Assembly: GCA_014860575.1 (NCBI GenBank)
Contig: JACZJK010000056.1
Location: forward strand, 106,645 to 170,644
DNA: 64,000 nucleotides
Source: Bacteroidales bacterium
Lineage (GTDB): Bacteria > Bacteroidota > Bacteroidia > Bacteroidales > JAAYJT01
Direction of reading: 5' to 3'
The notes beneath the pieces are model-generated. The model did no database searches. It saw only the letters and a program-made list of their open reading frames with translations, and had not been told where the DNA came from. A program made the translations under genes and the position numbers. Positions 24,635 to 34,049 of the stretch are shown here, in pieces. Positions within the stretch are counted from its first letter, which is position 1, and every line of letters starts with the position of its first letter.

Positions 24635-27600
24635 GAGAGCGAAGCCTCCTCAAGCTGCTTTGGCAGCGTGAAGAAAAATGAGGTGCCTACATCTAAGTTG
24701 CTTTCTACCCAGATCTTGCCACCATGTTTCTCAATAAATTCCTTACAAAGGATCAGTCCGAGGCCTGAACTGGGTTCGCCCTCCGTGCCTTGTGAAGACA
24801 CCTTCATATCAATCCTGAACAGCTTGCAGATAATGTCCTTGTTCATGCCGATGCCATTATCCTTAATTTCAAATTGAACATGATTTCCATTATGTGAATT
24901 TGCCAATATTTCAACTTTTCCACAACGACCCGTAAACTTGATAGCGTTGCTTATAAGGTTTCCGGTAATTGACCGCAGCATTTTTTGATCACCATGAATG
25001 ATGAGATCTTCCGGAACCCGGTTGATGATCTCAATTTGTTTTCTGTCTGCCGCCGCCTTTAAAAATCCAAGACTCTCCCGGATGATTGTATTCGCACGCA
25101 TCAATTGTGGTTTGAACTCGCTAGACCCACTTTGGGTTCGCGACCATTCAAGCAAATTCTCAAGAAGCTGATAAAGTCCGTTTGCTGCCTTTTGTATGGA
25201 TTGTGCAAATTCCCGCATTTCATCCATGCTCAGTTCAATGGTTTCGTCGGTCATGAGTTCGGTGAGGCCCAGGAATGAGGTAAATGGACTTCGCAGATCA
25301 TGTGCAATAACAGTGAAGAGCTTATCTTTTTCAGCATTCAGCTTCCGCAGTTCCTTTTCGTTTGAAACCAATTGTTCAAGCATTCTGGTTCTTGCTACAA
25401 CCAAAGCGATCTGGTAGGCAGCCATGGTTCCGAGTTCTATTTCTTCTTCAGTGAAATGATGAGTTTTACTAAATCCTATCAGTACAGCACCCATTTTTTT
25501 CCCATAGGCAATTAAAGGCAGACCGAGAAGCGACTTTGAAGGAAATTGTGCAGCAACACTGGGACTAATATACGGAGAGTTGAGAACATCTCCTGCTACA
25601 AGTACTTTCCCTGTTTTCAACACTGATTCGGTCATTGTTATTTGGTCGGTGCCATATCGAAAACCTCTTAAGCTATTTTCATCTATGCCAGAGCCGGCAA
25701 CCGGAACAATTTTGTTTGTTTCACTATCCCACAAAGTAATGAAACTAATATCGGAAGACAATAGTGAATGCATGTGGATGGCAAGCAAATTGAAAAGGTC
25801 TTGCGAACCCAGCGTTTTTAGCGATAAATTGGTGATCTCGTTCAAATGGGAGAGAAACTGCTCTCGTGACCTAAGCTTATCTTCAATAATCTTTTGTTCA
25901 GTAACATCATGCGAAACACCCACTAAGCCAACAACATTGCCCTGTTCATCGCGTATTGGGACCTTGGTAGCCGACATCCAGCGCCACTTTCCACCGGTTT
26001 TAAAATATTCCAGTTTGCCTATAACGGCTTCACCTTTTCGCAAAACCTTCTGCTCATCGTCATACGTGATTTGCGCATGTTCAGTGTTGAAAAAGTCAAA
26101 ATCGGTTTTGCCGATTGCATCGTCGGTGGAGCTTACACCAAGTACTTTTGCCTGTGCTTTGTTGATCCTAGTGAACCTGCTTTCGATGTCCTTGAAATAG
26201 ATGGTGTCAGGAATATTATCCATCAGAGCCTGAAGCAAATCCCTTTCATACAACAACGCTTGCCTGAATTGTGTACGTCCAAGTGCATGACCCATAACTT
26301 CGGCAGTTATCTTAAGAATTGCCAGGTCGCTATCTGACCAGGACATGTGTTTTTTCACAAAATCAAATCCTATAAACCCTTTCAGTTTGCCTTCAACATT
26401 TACAGGAAGTACGAGTACCGATTTGATATCCTGCTGTTCGAGGAGTTGCTTTTCCGCTTCGGCCCCGGCTGGCAGGTTACCTACATCTTCAATCATTATT
26501 GTTTCATCAGCATAAAGCTTTTCCATCCACCAGGGCATCAGGCTTATTGGAATCCCAATAAGGTTTTCTATCTGGGGTTCAATTCCTGGGGCGCACCATT
26601 CATGGGTATTATCCACCAGCTGTTCGTCTTTTCTGATTAGAAACAAATATGACCTGTCAGCCTGACTTAGTGATCCAATTTCAGCTAATGTATCAATGAT
26701 ATCTGTATCGAGATTCAGTGTGGATGCAAAGCGCGTAGAAACTTTTACTGCATATTCCTGGAAAGCCATCCTGCGATTCAATTCAAGTTCAGTTTTTTTC
26801 CTTTCGCTGATATCCTGGTAAATTCCGTAAATGGCTTCTTGCCCTGAGTTTACAAATACAGGTTTACCGGTAATTGCAACATCCACCAGTGAGCCATCTT
26901 TCCGCTTTCGGGTGGATTCAGAGTAAATTTCCTTTCCATGGGCAATGCTGAATGAAATTCCGGAAGCTTCTTGTTTCAGTTGTTCCGGTACAATCAACGA
27001 ATTGATTGGTTTGCCTTGAACATCCTCTTTTGTATACTGGAACAGGCTCGTAAAATCCTTATTACAGTCAAGGATCACATCCTCATTGCTAAGCAAAACT
27101 ATCCCAACAGGTGCACTTTCAAATAGATGCTCATAATAAATCCGTTCATGCTGGAGAGCATTTTCATTTTGCTTCTGGGCGTTGATATCAGCTACCATTG
27201 AAATAAACAATGGCTGTCCGTCATGGTTCTCTGTTACTTTTGTTACACTCAGACATCCCCAGATGATATGGCCATGCTTATGGATGTAGCGTTTGTCCAT
27301 TTCGTATTTGAGCCGTTTGCCATCTACAAGTTCTGCGAATAATTGCCTGTCGGTATTTAAATCCTCAGGGTGCGATATCAGTGGAATGCTATCTCCAAGA
27401 ATATCTTCCTGATTGTAACCCAGAAAATTACAAAGTGCGTGGTTCGTATGAAGGATAATCCCATCTGCATTAAGAATAGCTATGCCAACTCCGGAATGGT
27501 CGAAAACTGTCCGGAATCTTTCTTCGCTCGATGCCAACTCACACGTGCGTTTTGCTACTTCATGTTCGAGGTTTTTATTCGACTGCTCAAGTTCAAGTTT

Positions 27601-28221
27601 TTTTCTATCGAGCTGAAAACTCAAAAAGAAACTTTTTCGTTTATTGAATTCGATATAGTAAGCAGCCATCATGCCTATCAGGTTCGCCGAAATGAAGAAG
27701 AAGTTAAATGCCATTATCACGGCTTGAGGCACTTCGGTGAAACCCCAAATTATCCCATTGAATAGCAACATAATGATCCATCCCGCAATCGAGGCTTGAA
27801 CAAAACGCAAACGGAGAAAGAAATAACCGGCCATGTAAACCAGCATCAAACCCGGATAGTAAGTCAGGTTTTCAGGAACGAGTTTGATCATTGCAACGAT
27901 TCCGGCCCCCATGACTATATACGTGGCAAAGAGGACCCATTGCCAGATTTTTTCAAAGAAATTGAGAAATGATAGTATGAGAACAATAGCTAAAAATGGC
28001 AATATTGCTCCAAACCTGATAAATAAAAAGTTTTGTTGCTGGTAGGGAACTAATGCTGCATCCAGGAAAACAAAAAGGCTATACACCACTGCGACACAAA
28101 CAATAGCTATGCGCATAAATTTCAGCGATTCACGAAAATAGTAAGCCCTGTATTTCTTTTCCAGCGTATCAGGAAAAGAAAGATTGAACTTATTTATTTT
28201 CATTACTGATATGGGTTGCAT
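24631..28221 (-). CDS. Large membrane-bound multi-PAS/GAF sensor histidine kinase
   Basis: A 1196-residue kinase. In order: about six transmembrane helices (residues about 35-200), a short coiled coil, two PAS domains (about 235-475, each ending in a DI..QK/ERKK-type linker), a GAF domain (about 495-640), a third PAS (about 660-780, DTIYFKDIESRF), a second GAF (about 800-950), HisKA with phosphoacceptor in FTVIAHDLRSPFTSFLGL, and HATPase with FEIKDNGIGMNKD and GLGLILCKEFIEKHGGKIW. The signal sensed is unknown. A single-domain response regulator lies 12 bp upstream, most likely its phosphorelay partner. A start at the internal Met (28203) is possible. Confidence 0.88.
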   Translation of the reverse strand: MQPISVMKINKFNLSFPDTLEKKYRAYYFRESLKFMRIAIVCVAVVYSLFVFLDAALVPYQQQNFLFIRFGAILPFLAIVLILSFLNFFEKIWQWVLFATYIVMGAGIVAMIKLVPENLTYYPGLMLVYMAGYFFLRLRFVQASIAGWIIMLLFNGIIWGFTEVPQAVIMAFNFFFISANLIGMMAAYYIEFNKRKSFFLSFQLDRKKLELEQSNKNLEHEVAKRTCELASSEERFRTVFDHSGVGIAILNADGIILHTNHALCNFLGYNQEDILGDSIPLISHPEDLNTDRQLFAELVDGKRLKYEMDKRYIHKHGHIIWGCLSVTKVTENHDGQPLFISMVADINAQKQNENALQHERIYYEHLFESAPVGIVLLSNEDVILDCNKDFTSLFQYTKEDVQGKPINSLIVPEQLKQEASGISFSIAHGKEIYSESTRKRKDGSLVDVAITGKPVFVNSGQEAIYGIYQDISERKKTELELNRRMAFQEYAVKVSTRFASTLNLDTDIIDTLAEIGSLSQADRSYLFLIRKDEQLVDNTHEWCAPGIEPQIENLIGIPISLMPWWMEKLYADETIMIEDVGNLPAGAEAEKQLLEQQDIKSVLVLPVNVEGKLKGFIGFDFVKKHMSWSDSDLAILKITAEVMGHALGRTQFRQALLYERDLLQALMDNIPDTIYFKDIESRFTRINKAQAKVLGVSSTDDAIGKTDFDFFNTEHAQITYDDEQKVLRKGEAVIGKLEYFKTGGKWRWMSATKVPIRDEQGNVVGLVGVSHDVTEQKIIEDKLRSREQFLSHLNEITNLSLKTLGSQDLFNLLAIHMHSLLSSDISFITLWDSETNKIVPVAGSGIDENSLRGFRYGTDQITMTESVLKTGKVLVAGDVLNSPYISPSVAAQFPSKSLLGLPLIAYGKKMGAVLIGFSKTHHFTEEEIELGTMAAYQIALVVARTRMLEQLVSNEKELRKLNAEKDKLFTVIAHDLRSPFTSFLGLTELMTDETIELSMDEMREFAQSIQKAANGLYQLLENLLEWSRTQSGSSEFKPQLMRANTIIRESLGFLKAAADRKQIEIINRVPEDLIIHGDQKMLRSITGNLISNAIKFTGRCGKVEILANSHNGNHVQFEIKDNGIGMNKDIICKLFRIDMKVSSQGTEGEPSSGLGLILCKEFIEKHGGKIWVESNLDVGTSFFFTLPKQLEEASLS

Positions 28222-28233
28222 GACTCGAAATTT

Positions 28234-28650
28234 TTACTCAGTGTCAGATTTTAATGAATGGTTGTTCGGTTTGATATATTTTTGAATGGTTGCGATGAGG
28301 ACATCTTTCTTTACCGGTTTTGGGAGGTAATCATTGCAGCCGAAGTATTTTGCCTTTTGCTCGGTATTCTGAAATGCATAAGCTGTTACCGCAATTACAG
28401 GCAATTCCTTGCGAAAGGTTTTAATCTGCGACGTAGCTTCAAAACCATCCATCACAGGCATGTTTATGTCCATAAGCACCAGATCAATATCATTGTTTGC
28501 CCTGCAAATATCCACGGCTTCCTGTCCGTTGTTGGCCCGTAAAACATCAATAGGTTCTTTTTTCAGAATGCTGCTGAGGTATAAAAAACTGATTTCTTCA
28601 TCCTCAGCTATCAAAACGATTGATTTTTGCCCGCTATCATTTATAGTCAT
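28234..28650 (-). CDS. Single-domain response regulator (CheY-like)
   Basis: A 138-residue receiver domain with no output domain. Acidic pocket EDEE near residue 17, phosphoacceptor Asp in LVLMDINMPVMDGFEA, conserved Thr/Ala in VIAVTAYA and Lys in YLPKPVKKD. It lies in an operon with the 1196-residue kinase, 12 bp away. The motif block is close to that of the receiver fused to the kinase at 28867-30966, so the two receivers look like duplicates. It must signal by protein contact or phosphorelay rather than DNA binding. Confidence 0.9.
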   Translation of the reverse strand: MTINDSGQKSIVLIAEDEEISFLYLSSILKKEPIDVLRANNGQEAVDICRANNDIDLVLMDINMPVMDGFEATSQIKTFRKELPVIAVTAYAFQNTEQKAKYFGCNDYLPKPVKKDVLIATIQKYIKPNNHSLKSDTE

Positions 28651-28734
28651 CCTACTTTATTATTTTATAAGTTGTTGTTTCTTTTTGCGATCGCAAAGTA
28701 AGATAGTAATCCGACCCATTACAGGCTCACTTAT

Positions 28735-28815
28735 TAAACTCTAAATATCCTAATCCATAAACTCTCTAAACATTCTAAACTCTAAGCACTCTAAACATCC
28801 TAAACTTATAAACAC
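28735..28815. repeat. CTAAACACTCTAAAC phrase repeat
   Basis: A run of CTCTAAAC/CCTAAAC words lies between the response regulator and the hybrid kinase. The same words recur at 31425-31520. No promoter box was recognised within it. Confidence 0.6.
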
Positions 28816-28866
28816 TCTACTTTTAAACCTTCTTAGCGTCATTTTTGTGAATCATACAGCCTACCT

Positions 28867-30966
28867 TCACGTGTTTATCCCATATTTGTTCAATGTCATC
28901 ATGAGCAGGCTTTTTTTCATAGGTTTCGAAAGGTAATCATCAAATCCCGCATCAAGTACCCGGTTTTCATCACCACTCAATGCATAGGCTGTTACCCCAA
29001 TTACAGGCAAGTCTGCCCTGAAAGATTTGATTTGCTTTGTTGCTTCAAATCCGTTCATCACGGGCATTTTAACATCCATTAGAACCAGATGTGCATTTTT
29101 GTGAACGCGGCATAACTCCACCGCTTCATTGCCATCTTTAGCCCGTAAAACTTCAATGTTGGCGCGCTGTAGAAGCACCTCAATATAGTAATAGTTTGAA
29201 TCATCGTCTTCTGCAACAATTACCAGGGGCTTGCCTGATGTTTTCCCGCTAGTGTCTTCTGCAGTTTTTTCCTGCTTTTTTCCCAGATCAGCATCATACG
29301 GAAGGTTAAAATAGAACACCGAGCCTTTGTCTTTTAATGATTCAAGCCATATTTTTCCTCCAAGTTTGGCTATAATCCCTTTGGCTATTGGCAAGCCTAG
29401 TCCACTTCCTTCGTATTTCCTGGTATTGGAGTTCTCTTCCTGGTCGAAGGCTTCGAATATCCTTTGTTTCGCATCTTCCCGTATCCCGATTCCTGAATCC
29501 TCCACAAAAAACTCAAGGTAACCATTCATGGTTTTGTAACCAAATGTGACCACTCCATGCTCTGTAAATTTTACGGCATTGTTAAGCAAATGCTTGAGCA
29601 CCTTGGTCAGGAGTTCCTTATCCATATTAATCTGGAAATTATGCGACCCTGCCGGTAATACGAGATTGAATTCGAGGTTTTTGGCTTTACAGGCAGCGTA
29701 GAATGATGAGTGAATGCCGGTGAGTAACTGGTTAAGCGGAAAAGCTTTTTTTAAAGCCTTCAGGTTTCCCGAAGCAATCAGCGAAATATCCATGTAATCC
29801 GTTACCGTATTGATCAGCCGGTCAATACTGCTTTGGAGAATGTCAATAAATGCCAGGCGCTCTTGATCTGTAACATTGGGCTGTGCAATCATCTGACCGA
29901 AGCCCAGGATGCCGTTTAATGGCGTCCGGATCTCATGCGAAATATTATTCATGAAAGCGGTTTTAAGCCGATCGCCTGCTTCTGCCTGTTCTTTCGCATT
30001 GCGCAGTTTTGATTCTATTTCTTTGCGCTCGGTAATATCGGTTAATATTACAGCCAATTGGTTGGTGCGTGGCCGGTAAACAGTTACATCGTAGTAACGA
30101 TCAAGCTCAATGGAGTGGTTCTCATAATAGGCAGGCACGCCGCAGCAGGCTACAGTTTCGAACCTTTCATTCCAGAATTCTTCAGTTTTTGGAAAGACTT
30201 CCTGTATGGTTTTACCAATAATTTCGCTTTGCTTTAAACCAGTTAACTTTTCATAATTTGGGTTCACGAGCACATACTCGTAATCAACCGGGTCATTCTT
30301 ATCATTGTATAGAATATGGAAAACGGCTAGTCCTTGCTGCATTTCGTTCACCAGCGACCTATATTGATTCTCGCTTTCAGTCATATCTTTCAATAGGTTC
30401 GAGTTGTCTTCCTGGTCCTTAAGTATTTTTCCAATCAACACGGTTGCAATTGGATAGGTCGCCAGGATGGTAAGCCCCATTGTTTGTAAAGTATACAGCC
30501 GCATATCCGATGGCAATGCGATCATGAACAGGATCATAGCAGCATGTACTACCAGGCCGAAGCGAAAAAGATAAAATGCGTTAATTTGCTTGTTGTGTTT
30601 ATGGCGGATCCAATAATAAAGATAACCAATCACAAACGACGACAATATCACTGAAACGCCCATGTAAATTCCGATCCCGCCAATGTAAAGCCTCATCAGA
30701 ATTGCCATAACTGCAGCAATGGCGCCAGAAAATGGGCCAAAAAACAAGACGCAAAGGCTAATTACAACCGATCTGCCGTCGAAAATCAATCCTGACGCCA
30801 GAACAAAAGGATTAAGCATAGCAAAAATTGCTACCCCACCGAACAACAAACCTTGAATTATCGAACCGAGCCTGGTATTTCGTGGCCAGCGGTTATCAAT
30901 GAAACCGGCAAGCACACTTACCGCTACAAGTATTGCAAGGTTATAGATAAGGTCTATAACTATCAT
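28867..30966 (-). CDS. Hybrid sensor histidine kinase with LYT-type membrane domain
   Basis: A 699-residue hybrid kinase. Residues about 1-190 form a six-helix membrane domain of the 5TM/LYT type (FIDNRWPRNTRLGSIIQGLLFG, VISLCVLFFGPFSGAIAAVMA), followed by a PAS domain (about 200-315, with NPNYEKLTGLKQSEIIG), HisKA with FMNNISHEIRTPLNGILGF, HATPase (FVEDSGIGIREDAK, GSGLGLPIAKGIIAKLGG) and a C-terminal receiver (about 580-699) with phosphoacceptor in LVLMDVKMPVMNGFEA. LYT-type membrane domains are associated with cell-wall or murein state sensing in other bacteria, so that is a possible but unproven signal. No DNA-binding partner is adjacent. Confidence 0.88.
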   Translation of the reverse strand: MIVIDLIYNLAILVAVSVLAGFIDNRWPRNTRLGSIIQGLLFGGVAIFAMLNPFVLASGLIFDGRSVVISLCVLFFGPFSGAIAAVMAILMRLYIGGIGIYMGVSVILSSFVIGYLYYWIRHKHNKQINAFYLFRFGLVVHAAMILFMIALPSDMRLYTLQTMGLTILATYPIATVLIGKILKDQEDNSNLLKDMTESENQYRSLVNEMQQGLAVFHILYNDKNDPVDYEYVLVNPNYEKLTGLKQSEIIGKTIQEVFPKTEEFWNERFETVACCGVPAYYENHSIELDRYYDVTVYRPRTNQLAVILTDITERKEIESKLRNAKEQAEAGDRLKTAFMNNISHEIRTPLNGILGFGQMIAQPNVTDQERLAFIDILQSSIDRLINTVTDYMDISLIASGNLKALKKAFPLNQLLTGIHSSFYAACKAKNLEFNLVLPAGSHNFQINMDKELLTKVLKHLLNNAVKFTEHGVVTFGYKTMNGYLEFFVEDSGIGIREDAKQRIFEAFDQEENSNTRKYEGSGLGLPIAKGIIAKLGGKIWLESLKDKGSVFYFNLPYDADLGKKQEKTAEDTSGKTSGKPLVIVAEDDDSNYYYIEVLLQRANIEVLRAKDGNEAVELCRVHKNAHLVLMDVKMPVMNGFEATKQIKSFRADLPVIGVTAYALSGDENRVLDAGFDDYLSKPMKKSLLMMTLNKYGINT

Positions 30967-31587
30967 TTAAAATAATTGTTAAAATTAACCCTCAGCCTGT
31001 TTCTTTGCTAACCAGGTAAATATTGATGTGCGATGACAATTAATGTCAACTCCGGGCACATCAAAAAATAATGCCGTAAATGTAATGATTATTTACATCC
31101 AGCCTTCAAATCGTGTAAAAATTTCAGTTTGTAGAAAGTGAAGAGATTCAACGGTTCACTTTGTTTTCTAACCGATCTGATGGCCTGAGAATAATATTTC
31201 CATGCATTACACTTTTTATGACTCACTGGTTTCTATCTCTAAAAATATTTTCAATGCGCTGCACCATTTTCCTTAGTGATCATCAGGTCGTTCAATGAAC
31301 TTCCGAATTTCAATTTCTCAGAAAACTGATCTATATCACTTAGCCTGAATAATTCTCCTCGCAAGCGTAAAGCTTTGATTTTGAAGAGAACATAAAAATG
31401 ACGTAGTTTCCCCATAAACAACGCTCAACCCTCAAAATATCCTAAACACTCTAAACCTTCTTAACAGACTAAACCGTCTAAAATGTCTATACTGTCTAAA
31501 CACTCTAAACTTCTAAACCCAGGTTCCCTGCTCCTGCATATTAATACCAAACCAGCCGAAAAGTTACAAATTAATTACTACGAACCG
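30967..31587. other. Intergenic region upstream of the B12 riboswitch
   Basis: A hairpin with arms GATGTGC (31025-31031) and GCACATC (31056-31062), and an inner TGACA/TGTCA pair, lies upstream of the hybrid kinase. Positions 31425-31520 are CTCTAAAC/TCTAAAC phrase repeats like those at 28735-28815. No gene was found. Confidence 0.5.
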
Positions 31588-31617
31588 TTGCCGGATCCCG
31601 CTCAATGTTTAATTTTG
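31588..31617 (+). promoter_or_regulatory. Promoter for the cobalamin riboswitch transcript
   Basis: TTG (31588-31590), 19-bp spacer, TAATTTTG (31610-31617) is a full Bacteroidota housekeeping promoter. It places the transcript start at about 31623-31626, exactly where the riboswitch sequence begins. Confidence 0.75.
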
Positions 31618-31623
31618 CCACAA

Positions 31624-31795
31624 ATTGGTGCTACTGATCTCGAAACAGGGATCGGGCTTAAAAGGGAATCCTGTGAAAATCAGGAACAGTTCCCGCTGCT
31701 GTAAGCTCTTTCATTCTTTTTGAAATTATTTGCCACTGTTCGCCCTGGCGGATGGGAAGGCATTCAAAAAGAGAGTAAGTCAGAAGACCTGCCAA
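31624..31795 (+). ncRNA. Cobalamin (B12) riboswitch
   Basis: An AdoCbl-type riboswitch in the leader of btuB. Visible conserved blocks in order are GGTGC near 31628, AAAAGGGAATCCTGTG (31660-31675), CAGGAACAGTTCCCGCTGCTGTAA (31681-31704, the core junction), the B12 box GCCACTG (31732-31738), GGGAAGGC (31754-31761), and the closing AGTCAGAAGACCTGCC (31778-31793). Binding of cobalamin is expected to reduce expression of the transporter genes. The open frame through this region is not a gene. The roughly 320-nt stretch on to btuB probably contains the expression platform. Confidence 0.92.
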
Positions 31796-31969
31796 TTAAA
31801 CTTTTTTGAATTCAGCGCTTTCGGGACAGAAGCCATGGATACGTTGCTGTTACGCAAACATCAGTTTATTCATCACTTATTTCCTGAATCGTTTTGCCTT
31901 TTATTGTTATACAACGGGAAGAGTAATATTGAACAACATTATAGATTTAACTATGAGTCCAAGCTAAGA

Positions 31970-32043
31970 AAACGAATTACTGATGTTTAGCGTTTTAGCC
32001 CCTTACCCCTAAAGGGGAAACGCTAAACATCAGTAATTCGTTT
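31970..32043. repeat. Perfect 26-bp inverted repeat between riboswitch and btuB
   Basis: Arms 31970-31995 and 32018-32043 are exact reverse complements (left arm begins AAACGAATTACTGATG). The 22-bp loop itself contains CCCCTAAAGGGG, and CCCCTTTAGGGA follows at 32047-32058. As RNA this would be a very stable hairpin 72 nt before the btuB start. It could be part of the riboswitch platform, a processing site, or an inserted palindromic element. Confidence 0.85.
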
Positions 32044-32114
32044 AAGTCCCCTTTAGGGAATAACTTTTCTGAATAAACTCAACCTTCGTACCAAATGAAC
32101 CCAAAACTCCCTGC

Positions 32115-34049
32115 ATGAAATTATTACTGGTATCACTGTTGCTAATGTTTTCAACGCTTTCCCTGGCGCAGGAACCGCTGATTGACACGGTTCGTACGCT
32201 TGAAGAAATAGTTATCAGCGGCAAACGGCTTGAACGCTTCAGTGCAGGATTGCAGGTGAAATCACTCGAGCGCAGGGATTACGGGAATTTTCCTGGTATC
32301 CTGCTTTCAGATCTGCTGGTTTCTAGAAGCATTCACTTCATCAAGAGTTATGGCGGCAGTGGGCTGGCAACCATCAGCATGCGCGGAACTGCAACTCAGC
32401 ACACAGGAATTTACTGGAATGGTTTCAACATCAATCCTCCAAATATTGGCATGGCCGACCTTTCGTTGCTGCCGGTTTTCCTCTTTAACCGTATTGACCT
32501 GGTTAGTGGTGGCAGCAGCGCCTTGTTTGGCAACGGGACCATCGGCGGAAGCATTCATCTAAATAGTCAAAATGGGTTTAAGGGAAATAATCTCAAACTG
32601 GCTTTATCCATTGGGTCTTACAAAGACCGGCTGGTTGCATTGAAAAGCGATTACAAATTACTGAAAGCACAGCTTTCAAGTTCTGTTTGGTATAATTCAG
32701 CTGCGAATGATTTTGTTTATGTGAACCATGCAAAATTTGGCCGACCCAAAGAACGACTTGAAAATGCTGATGCTACCCATATCGGATTTTTACAGGAATT
32801 CCATTTACCTCTGAACAGCAGGCAATATATAAATGCAGGATTCTGGTATCAACAGCGGGAAGCCGGAATCCCGCCCAGCATGACAATGCTGAGCAGTGTG
32901 GCGCGCCAATCCGACAAAATACTGCGAGGCTATGCGCAATGGAGCCATGAAACCACGAAAATACATTACACCCTGAAATCGGCCTACAGTCATGATTTCC
33001 TGGAATACACTGACAAAGCAATTGGACTCAAATCAGAGATAGGGGTAGGGGCATGGACAAACGATGGAGAAGTGATGTTTAAGGTTTCTCCGAAAACGCA
33101 GCTTACAAGTGGAATAAGCTTTCAGCAATTCAGGGCTGAGGTTGAAGCCTACCAATCCATAGTAACTCCTTATCAGTTCTCAGTTTTCATGCTTGCAACG
33201 CATGAATTCCCTGAATTGAAATGGACTACAACGGCAGGGGCAAGAAAAGAATACAACAGCGATTTTACTGATGTTCCACCCGCACTTTCCCTTGGCTGGA
33301 AAGGGCGTCTAAGTAAGTCGCTTGAAGGAAGAATCAACCTTTCTACAAATTACCGGATGCCAACGCTCAACGACCGTTACTGGCAGCCCGGGGGCAATCC
33401 CGACTTGAAAGCTGAATCCGGCTTCAATATGGAAGCCGGGATTAATTTTGGGTTCGAAAAGGAAAAAACCAGATTGGCGATGTCAGCAACATTCTATAAT
33501 AACCGGGTCAATAATTGGATCGCATGGTTGCCGGGTTCATACAATTACTGGAGCCCGGAGAATATAACAACAGTGTTTATTTATGGATCCGAAGCTAACA
33601 TACATTTCACTTATAATGCAAACAAATTCCGGCACGAGGCTGGCTTGAACTGGGCAGCAGCCAAATCAATCTATGGAGCAAAATCTTTCAGCGAAAGCAA
33701 AGGCAAACCCCAGTTGATTTATACCCCGGTTCATACAGCATCAGCTTATTATACTGCTACTTCTGGCAATTGGTCGTTTCAATACCTGCATAAACTGGTG
33801 GGAACCAGGTTCACTGACAGGGCCAATACCAACCAATTGCCGGCTTTTCATACGATTGACATCAGCCTGGCACGAAAAACTGATCTTTCAAAACACGTAC
33901 TTACGATCAATGCTTCAATCAAAAATCTGACAGGCCATGCGTACCAGGTAATTGAATACCGGCCTATGCCCGGGCGGACCTTTAATGTTTCGCTGATACT
34001 TGATTTTATATTCAAAGACAAACTAACAACCGAAACCATTCTACAATGA
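32115..34049 (+). CDS. btuB: TonB-dependent cobalamin receptor, BtuB-like
   Basis: A 644-residue outer-membrane receptor that imports cobalamin using TonB energy. It has a signal peptide (LLVSLLLMFSTLSLAQ), a TonB-box-like EEIVISGKR, then the plug (LLVSRSIHFIKSYGGSGLATISMRGT, RIDLVSGGSSALFGNGTIGGSI) and a 22-strand barrel region ending at FNVSLILDFIF before a short tail. There is no carboxypeptidase-like or SusD partner. Substrate assignment rests on the upstream B12 riboswitch and the BtuG-like lipoprotein that follows with a 4-bp ATGA overlap. btuF/C/D are not in this window. Confidence 0.88.
   Translation: MKLLLVSLLLMFSTLSLAQEPLIDTVRTLEEIVISGKRLERFSAGLQVKSLERRDYGNFPGILLSDLLVSRSIHFIKSYGGSGLATISMRGTATQHTGIYWNGFNINPPNIGMADLSLLPVFLFNRIDLVSGGSSALFGNGTIGGSIHLNSQNGFKGNNLKLALSIGSYKDRLVALKSDYKLLKAQLSSSVWYNSAANDFVYVNHAKFGRPKERLENADATHIGFLQEFHLPLNSRQYINAGFWYQQREAGIPPSMTMLSSVARQSDKILRGYAQWSHETTKIHYTLKSAYSHDFLEYTDKAIGLKSEIGVGAWTNDGEVMFKVSPKTQLTSGISFQQFRAEVEAYQSIVTPYQFSVFMLATHEFPELKWTTTAGARKEYNSDFTDVPPALSLGWKGRLSKSLEGRINLSTNYRMPTLNDRYWQPGGNPDLKAESGFNMEAGINFGFEKEKTRLAMSATFYNNRVNNWIAWLPGSYNYWSPENITTVFIYGSEANIHFTYNANKFRHEAGLNWAAAKSIYGAKSFSESKGKPQLIYTPVHTASAYYTATSGNWSFQYLHKLVGTRFTDRANTNQLPAFHTIDISLARKTDLSKHVLTINASIKNLTGHAYQVIEYRPMPGRTFNVSLILDFIFKDKLTTETILQ

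Noticed and set aside
25580..26200. 206-codon Ser/Thr-rich + strand frame
   Set aside because: Antisense to PAS/GAF domains of the large kinase.
31483..31990. Two + strand frames of 73 and 86 codons ahead of btuB
   Set aside because: They cover the phrase repeat, promoter and cobalamin riboswitch, whose conserved RNA blocks explain the sequence.
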